Below the pieces are notes generated by a model, which did no database searches, had not been told where the DNA came from, and saw only the letters and a program-made list of their open reading frames with translations. From Atriophallophorus winterbourni (lineage: Eukaryota > Platyhelminthes > Trematoda > Plagiorchiida > Microphallidae), in NCBI GenBank assembly GCA_013407085.1, contig JACCGJ010012890.1, forward strand, positions 1 through 64,000: a stretch of 64,000 nt of DNA. Reading direction: 5' to 3'. Every line of letters starts with the position of its first letter. The first letter of the stretch is position 1. Positions 59,501-64,000 of this stretch are shown here, one piece after another. A program made the position numbers and the translations under genes.

Positions 59501-61044
59501 TTATAGAGGTGCACAAACCATCGCACCACGTTAAGGTCCAGTCTCAGCGCGATGGTCAAACCCAACAGATTGCGCGTGAGTTGAGATAGTGTCTGATTGG
59601 TCAAAAACCAGACGCTTGAGAGCATTAAAATGACAGAAATTTTAGACCCTGTAAAAAGCGTCAATAAATAGCTTCCGGAGAGTATGCATCAGACCGCTGC
59701 CCGTCGCAGTGAAAGACGAGGAAACGCAGACAACACCTAAAAGAACAATCGGCAAACGCACATGAACATGAGTTCCGGAAGAATTTCTCGAGGGCAATAT
59801 GGATACAGCAGCAGATGGAAAATATCAGTAGCTATTGAACTATATGCAATTGTCAAGATCGGTCAAACGAAGTCCAACGCGCTTATAGCTCGGTGAGACC
59901 CGGTTGACACGAAGTCGCGTGACAAATCACGTTGAAATGACAAACAACCTGGACAAACACGTTCTGTAAGTACGGGATTCACCGACAAGATGATTTTACT
60001 TATGTGCGGCTATCTCCTCCTGGAGGATGAGTCGGCTTCAGTGAAGATTCTTGGGAATTTGCGTCATCAGCACCACTCGGCGTTTGTTCGAGTCAGCTTC
60101 TCTAGCCATTGCACAATCAAGTGCGACCTGCAAGGCAGCATGGAGTTGTCAGACTCTGCTCCAGATTTTTCCTCACGGTTTTCTCCCGAAACCTTTCCCG
60201 CGATCGGGTATCGCTCAAGGCAGCGGAGGTTTAAAAGCAGGGTTTTCCTTTCATTAGATGAAAAACCCTCCCAGGCTAACGAGCTCTATATACCTAAAGC
60301 AAACTGGTTTTCAGTCCCTCGCTTTCACCCCTTCTCCTGTTGGTAGAAGCAGTTCCGCCGGGCTCGGGGAGCCACTCGTGCAGGCCAGAAGCAGGACTTG
60401 GTTGTCAGAGGCTATTTGAGACGCATGCCATATGGGACCATTTTATAAACAGTGGGAGCTTATCCCCACTGCCAACCCCGGCTATGACAACCTCTGGAAC
60501 AAGATATATGGGAAATAAAAGTTGGCCTGATTTGCGTTCTTTCGTGTTATGCGAATCGGGGGTGAATCATAACGAAATCAACGGCTGGACAAGAAACGGT
60601 GGTAGACGTGAATGATGTTGGATCGAATGTCCTCGAAGTGATGGCCAATAGAAACGCGATTAGACCTGGCACAATCTACCAACAAAATTTAAGCAACTTG
60701 TTGGTTTTGATTGATCATCAGAGTCCTCAATTGTCCCTCGACACACAACATTTTAGTAATTTCACCCCTCACTTGATGGTGAAAACAGACCCGACCTCAA
60801 CGCATAGAAACGAGCAACTCACTTCGTGAGACTTGCCAATTTGAAGTGAGCGAAATTGTGTTTGGCAAATGGCCGATTTTCCCCACTTGAACTGCCGGTT
60901 TCGGAAACGGTCAGGAGAAAGAAGCTTCGCCCACAAGCTGGCAAACAAAAAAACACAAAACACATTGCAGGCGACACGTGAAAAACAGTACCGGTTTGAG
61001 CATAGGAAAATTGTTTATAGATGTCAAGTGTATATGAATACGAA
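59501..61044. other. Unassigned stretch
   Basis: Overlapping plus-strand frames at 59990-60615 lack known motifs and run in competing phases. No gene supported. Confidence 0.3.
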
Positions 61045-61215
61045 GCGCAATCCTGGTCATAGACTCAGGTTGCACAGGCCTAGACAGATATGAGGGGGGG
61101 AATAAAAATAGAAATGGTAGTGAGACTCTAGCGTGTTTCAGCATGAAACTCACTACCGGTGGCCAATCAATTTAACACAATGTTAGCCGAACAGCACAGC
61201 GGATTCAAAGAGCCG
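61045..61215 (+). repeat. R repeat with hairpin, near 61.1 kb
   Basis: First half shortened ('actcaggttgcacaggcc', 'tagacagatatgaggg'), then the inverted repeat GGTAGTGAG (61116-61124) and CTCACTACC (61149-61157), then 'caatcaatttaacacaatgt' and 'gccgaacagcacagcg'. Confidence 0.8.
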
Positions 61216-61262
61216 TTTCTGGGTACTGCGCATCCACTGACTAAGTCGTCCGAATTGTTTTG

Positions 61263-61720
61263 AGTCATCACCATCAGGCACATCTTTACACCCGTAGGAT
61301 GTACGCTTCAATTCCATACAAGAATGAAAAAAGTAAAATCATAAAACATGTGGAAGGGTTGCGCATAAATAGTTACGCAATCTATAGGAAACAAACTATG
61401 ATGAGATGCCTACACCACGAATTGAACAGGCATTCAATCAAGTTTCATGAACGACAGCTTCCTTGCGGCTTTTTCTGACATGCATCGAACCAAGCTTTCA
61501 TTTGACAACATACAAGATTAAGGAAAAACTCCAAGAAGATCCTTACTGCAAGACCGCAAAACTAGCAACTGGGATATATGATCGCAGAAACCCCAGTCGT
61601 GAAAACGGAAATTTGTTAGAAAGATTACAAGTTAATGTTTTTAGTTGCATATGTCGTGTGACGGTTTAGCCACCATGCGACCTACGATCTGGATACGTTG
61701 TACTTTGTTGAGAGGATTAC
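61263..61720 (-). pseudogene. RTE LINE 3' fragment (5'-truncated insertion)
   Basis: Starts with 'tcatcaccatc', the ATC-type 3' tail, and follows the 3' UTR and last codons of the RTE family ('gatgcctacacc', 'gacagcttccttgcggct', 'gtgtgacggtttagccacc'). It breaks off near 61720. A severely 5'-truncated copy. Confidence 0.7.
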
Positions 61721-61899
61721 GCAGCAGTCACGTGAGAGATTGAAAAGGCGTAAGTGCTGAGTATGAAGGATCTGGTAATAACGAAGAGCCACGCAGGTGT
61801 TGAGAAATTAAGTGAGAAAGAGGTAGAATATTTGTATATTTGTATGCGCATCTGGTTATCTCAAAAACCATATTAACTAGAAGTCTTCGGTGTTCCTTC

Positions 61900-62090
61900 A
61901 TTATTCGTCATGATCAACGGGGACAGGAATACCACGGCGCCTGCACCCTGAATGAAATATTCGTTCTAGCTAGTTTTGTGAAGTGGAATAGCCACGATAG
62001 CTTCCTTGTGGCAGCCAATGCCGTACAGCATAGCAAGCTTTCCTCAAGCTTTACAATTGAGAGCGCACACCAGGTTAATCAATCGTTGTA
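61900..62090 (-). pseudogene. Diverged RTE 3' UTR remnant
   Basis: 'atagcttccttgtggcagcc' and 'catagcaagctttcctc' parallel the RTE 3' UTR ('gacagcttacttgcggc', 'cattacaagcttttctcg'). More diverged than the fragment at 61.3 kb. Confidence 0.5.
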
Positions 62091-62697
62091 AAAATTATCT
62101 ACAAAAAAGACTAACACTGAACGTGACTCATGGTCATATTGCTGTGTTTAGTCATGGCGAAGTCTGATCGTGAGGACCTAAACCAGGGACAGTGCACCCC
62201 GACTACAGCTAACCTGTTTGTCAACGCCTGCATCTGTTCAAGCTCAGTCAGTCCGTCTAACTTTACTTGGTTCAAGCAGATGGAGATACTAATAACTAAA
62301 CATGGATAAGAAATCATAAATTGATTGGAATATGTTTGGGACCGATCGTGTATTCATAATGCAAAGAAATTTGAGTGCAATCGGTTACAACAGTTTTTTT
62401 GGGTAACGTTTTACTTCGGACACAGAAGCTTCGTCAGACCAAGGAAGAAATCATAGCGTTTAGTTCATTGTTACATACCAAGATTTTGTGCAAAATTGAT
62501 CGCGTGAAGGAACTTGGCGGTTGATGGAAGGTTGCTCATCGAGCGTCGTGGGGAACGAAGTGGACAAAGTGGATTCCAAATGCGAGAGCAAACGTTCCTG
62601 TGGGAAAAAGAAGGCGGAGATGAGCGACTGTAAGCAACAAGTAGCAGCTCATTCACAAAAATCCTAACATAACTTCTATCAGACAGATCTGTAGCTT

Positions 62698-62979
62698 TGG
62701 GATTTCAAACATACACATGCATGCATATGTACAAACATATGTATGCAAACATACATACAACCGGGTAGTATCATGCCTACGTTCAACGATGACGATGATG
62801 ACAACGCTTTGTACCCCCCCTTCTCGCTTTGTACATCTCATTGTTTATGTTGAACGGCACCATATCTGTATCAGATTGTGCAAATATAATATAATATAAT
62901 AATAACATACATACATACATGCATGCATAGACACATACATGCATGCATGCATACATACACACAAATACATACATACATA
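62698..62979. repeat. CATA/CATG microsatellite
   Basis: Runs of 'cata' and 'catg' units at 62705-62765 and 62907-62979, separated by about 140 bp of unique sequence. They flank the hammerhead SINE copy 2 at its 3' side. Confidence 0.85.
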
Positions 62980-63316
62980 TTTGTGACTACTCATCCGTGC
63001 CAAGCCCATCGAACTATTCACAAAGTTTATCACGACGGTCCATAATGGAAGCACTGGACTCGAGTTTCGCTCTTATTTGAGCTCATCAGCAGTGCATATC
63101 CTCCGCTTCGGATGGGATTCGAACCCCGAGGCATCACCATTGTAGTCCCACGCCTTAACGACCTGGGCAGCCATCCACCGTTTGACCGATCGCAATTAAG
63201 CTTTATGAACTGTTCTCTATACTGGCACATTTGAGTAGCGTTGTTTGCCCGACCAGTTCAGAAGGAGTCAGCAACATCTGTTGTGGTCGCCCAACCGAAC
63301 AGATCTCCGAGTCAGG
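62980..63316 (-). mobile_element. Hammerhead-ribozyme SINE (Sm-alpha-like), copy 2, well preserved
   Basis: Full-length partner of the copy at 1401-1736. On the minus strand it reads: 5' block of about 140 bp; A-box-like TGGCTGCCCAGGTCG (63159-63173) and GTTAAGGCGTGGGACT; an intact B box GGGTTCGAATCCC (63114-63126); the hammerhead; then the 3' end GTAGTCACAAA, directly followed by TATG units. The tRNA-like part resembles a Leu/Ser (long variable arm) tRNA. Both Pol III boxes and the ribozyme are intact, so the copy could be transcribed and self-cleave. Confidence 0.85.
63041..63103 (-). ncRNA. Type I hammerhead ribozyme, SINE copy 2 (perfect core)
   Basis: On the minus strand: CUGAUGA at 63089-63083; stem II GCUC/GAGC with loop AAAUAA; GAAA; stem III ACUC/GAGU; predicted cleavage between 63057 and 63056. 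Stem I GCACUG (63095-63090) with CAGUGC (63056-63051) pairs perfectly and can extend after an internal loop (GGA with UCC). All residues required for hammerhead cleavage are present. Confidence 0.88.
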
Positions 63317-63317
63317 C

Positions 63318-63356
63318 ATACATACATACACACAAACACACATACATACATACATA
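63318..63356. repeat. CATA microsatellite 5' of the SINE
   Basis: 'cata'/'caca' units; the SINE appears inserted within, or has seeded, a microsatellite tract. Confidence 0.8.
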
Positions 63357-63448
63357 CCTGGCTAGGCCTGGGCAACCTGACAGTATGTTAGCCCACGTGC
63401 AGTCTCTGACTGTGCGACATTTGCCTGGATCAGGCTTGTGCTTTCATG
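63357..63448 (-). repeat. R repeat between CATA tracts
   Basis: Reverse complement of the family core: 'gcctgggcaacctgacagta', 'cacgtgcagtctctgactgt', 'cctggatcaggcttgtgctt'. Confidence 0.85.
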
Positions 63449-63540
63449 CCATACATACATACATACATACATACATGCATGCATACATACATACATAGAT
63501 ACACACACATTCATACATACACACATACATATATACATAA
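63449..63540. repeat. CATA microsatellite
   Basis: Uninterrupted 'cata' units followed by mixed 'caca'/'tata' units. Confidence 0.9.
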
Positions 63541-64000
63541 AAACTATATTAACCTCACCGTTTTCATGCTTATCACGAAGTCGTGGTAAAGAACAATTTG
63601 CTGAACACGCAATCGTCAGGCAAGTTATTTGAAAATTGTTGAGACCGATCGCGAATCTATGGCCCCCGAAACTTGCTCTCACTGATTCTTGTTCTATTTG
63701 AATGGAGAAGCACTTTATTCGATTAAGGTAGAAATTAACCAACACCGGCCAAACAAACTGGTTTGGATAGTGTGAAGCTCAGCACCTGCACTTGATTATG
63801 ATTGTGGCAGAGATCTTCGGATGTGACTGTCGATGTCCCGTCATTTAATCCCCAGACATTTAACCCTCCAAGTCACTTAATCCCCAGTTTGATAACTTCT
63901 AAAGAATGCAGAATACGTTCAAATGAATTTATTTAGCAGGAGAGATATGCAATTGATTTTAAGAACGTCAATCTTTCCGTAGTTGAGTATCGCTGAATTG
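63541..64000. other. Unassigned right end
   Basis: No gene recognised. 'catttaatccccag' (63842-63855) recurs as 'cacttaatccccag' (63876-63889), a small imperfect direct repeat. Confidence 0.3.

Noticed and set aside
59990..60615. Overlapping plus-strand frames of 118, 68 and 91 aa
   Set aside because: Competing phases over the same bases and no domain; likely part of an uncharacterised repeat or chance.
62697..63632. Several 60-127-aa frames rich in His, Tyr, Cys and Met
   Set aside because: They are translations of CATA/CATG microsatellites and adjacent repeats.

Overview
This is a eukaryotic, repeat-dominated nuclear window. I read it as a parasitic flatworm, most likely a trematode. Three things in the sequence point that way: a spliced gene with several introns of only about 29-46 nt at its 5' end, as is typical of schistosomes and relatives; CR1-like and RTE-like LINEs with degraded Ty3/Gypsy remnants; and two copies of a roughly 337-bp SINE carrying a tRNA-like promoter and an intact hammerhead ribozyme core, the architecture known from the schistosome Sm-alpha family. 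The species cannot be fixed from the sequence alone.

Layout. 1-4.5 kb is a mosaic of LINE fragments: an inverted RT piece, an endonuclease piece, a hAT-like terminus, hammerhead SINE copy 1, and LINE A nested inside LINE B. 5.3-6.3 kb holds an LTR-like repeat followed by a Gypsy gag fossil. 7229-17245 and 17256-27272 are a direct tandem duplication of about 10.02 kb. Each unit carries a decayed antisense LINE, a Gypsy integrase fossil followed by the same LTR-like repeat, and a CR1 fragment with a shared nonsense codon. 27.7-32.6 kb is an almost complete CR1-like LINE (PHD-like ORF1, endonuclease, RT) interrupted by an antisense fragment of another LINE. 34.0 kb has one minus-strand exon of a TPR protein, and 34.8-38.1 kb a third, antisense LINE.

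The one host gene I can assemble is a THUMPD2-like guanine-N2 methyltransferase on the plus strand, with nine exons between 39106 and 49236. Its last intron (about 6.7 kb) holds an RTE LINE with target-site duplications, a Gypsy protease/RT fossil, a TA microsatellite and a short unexplained ORF. 55.7-59.5 kb is a second, better preserved RTE LINE. The right end has more RTE 3' fragments, CATA microsatellites and hammerhead SINE copy 2.

A further short interspersed repeat (here called R, about 190 bp, with an internal hairpin) occurs at least ten times between 32.6 and 63.5 kb. Most short open frames in the window are chance frames or frames inside dead mobile elements. All similarity and identity statements were made by eye.
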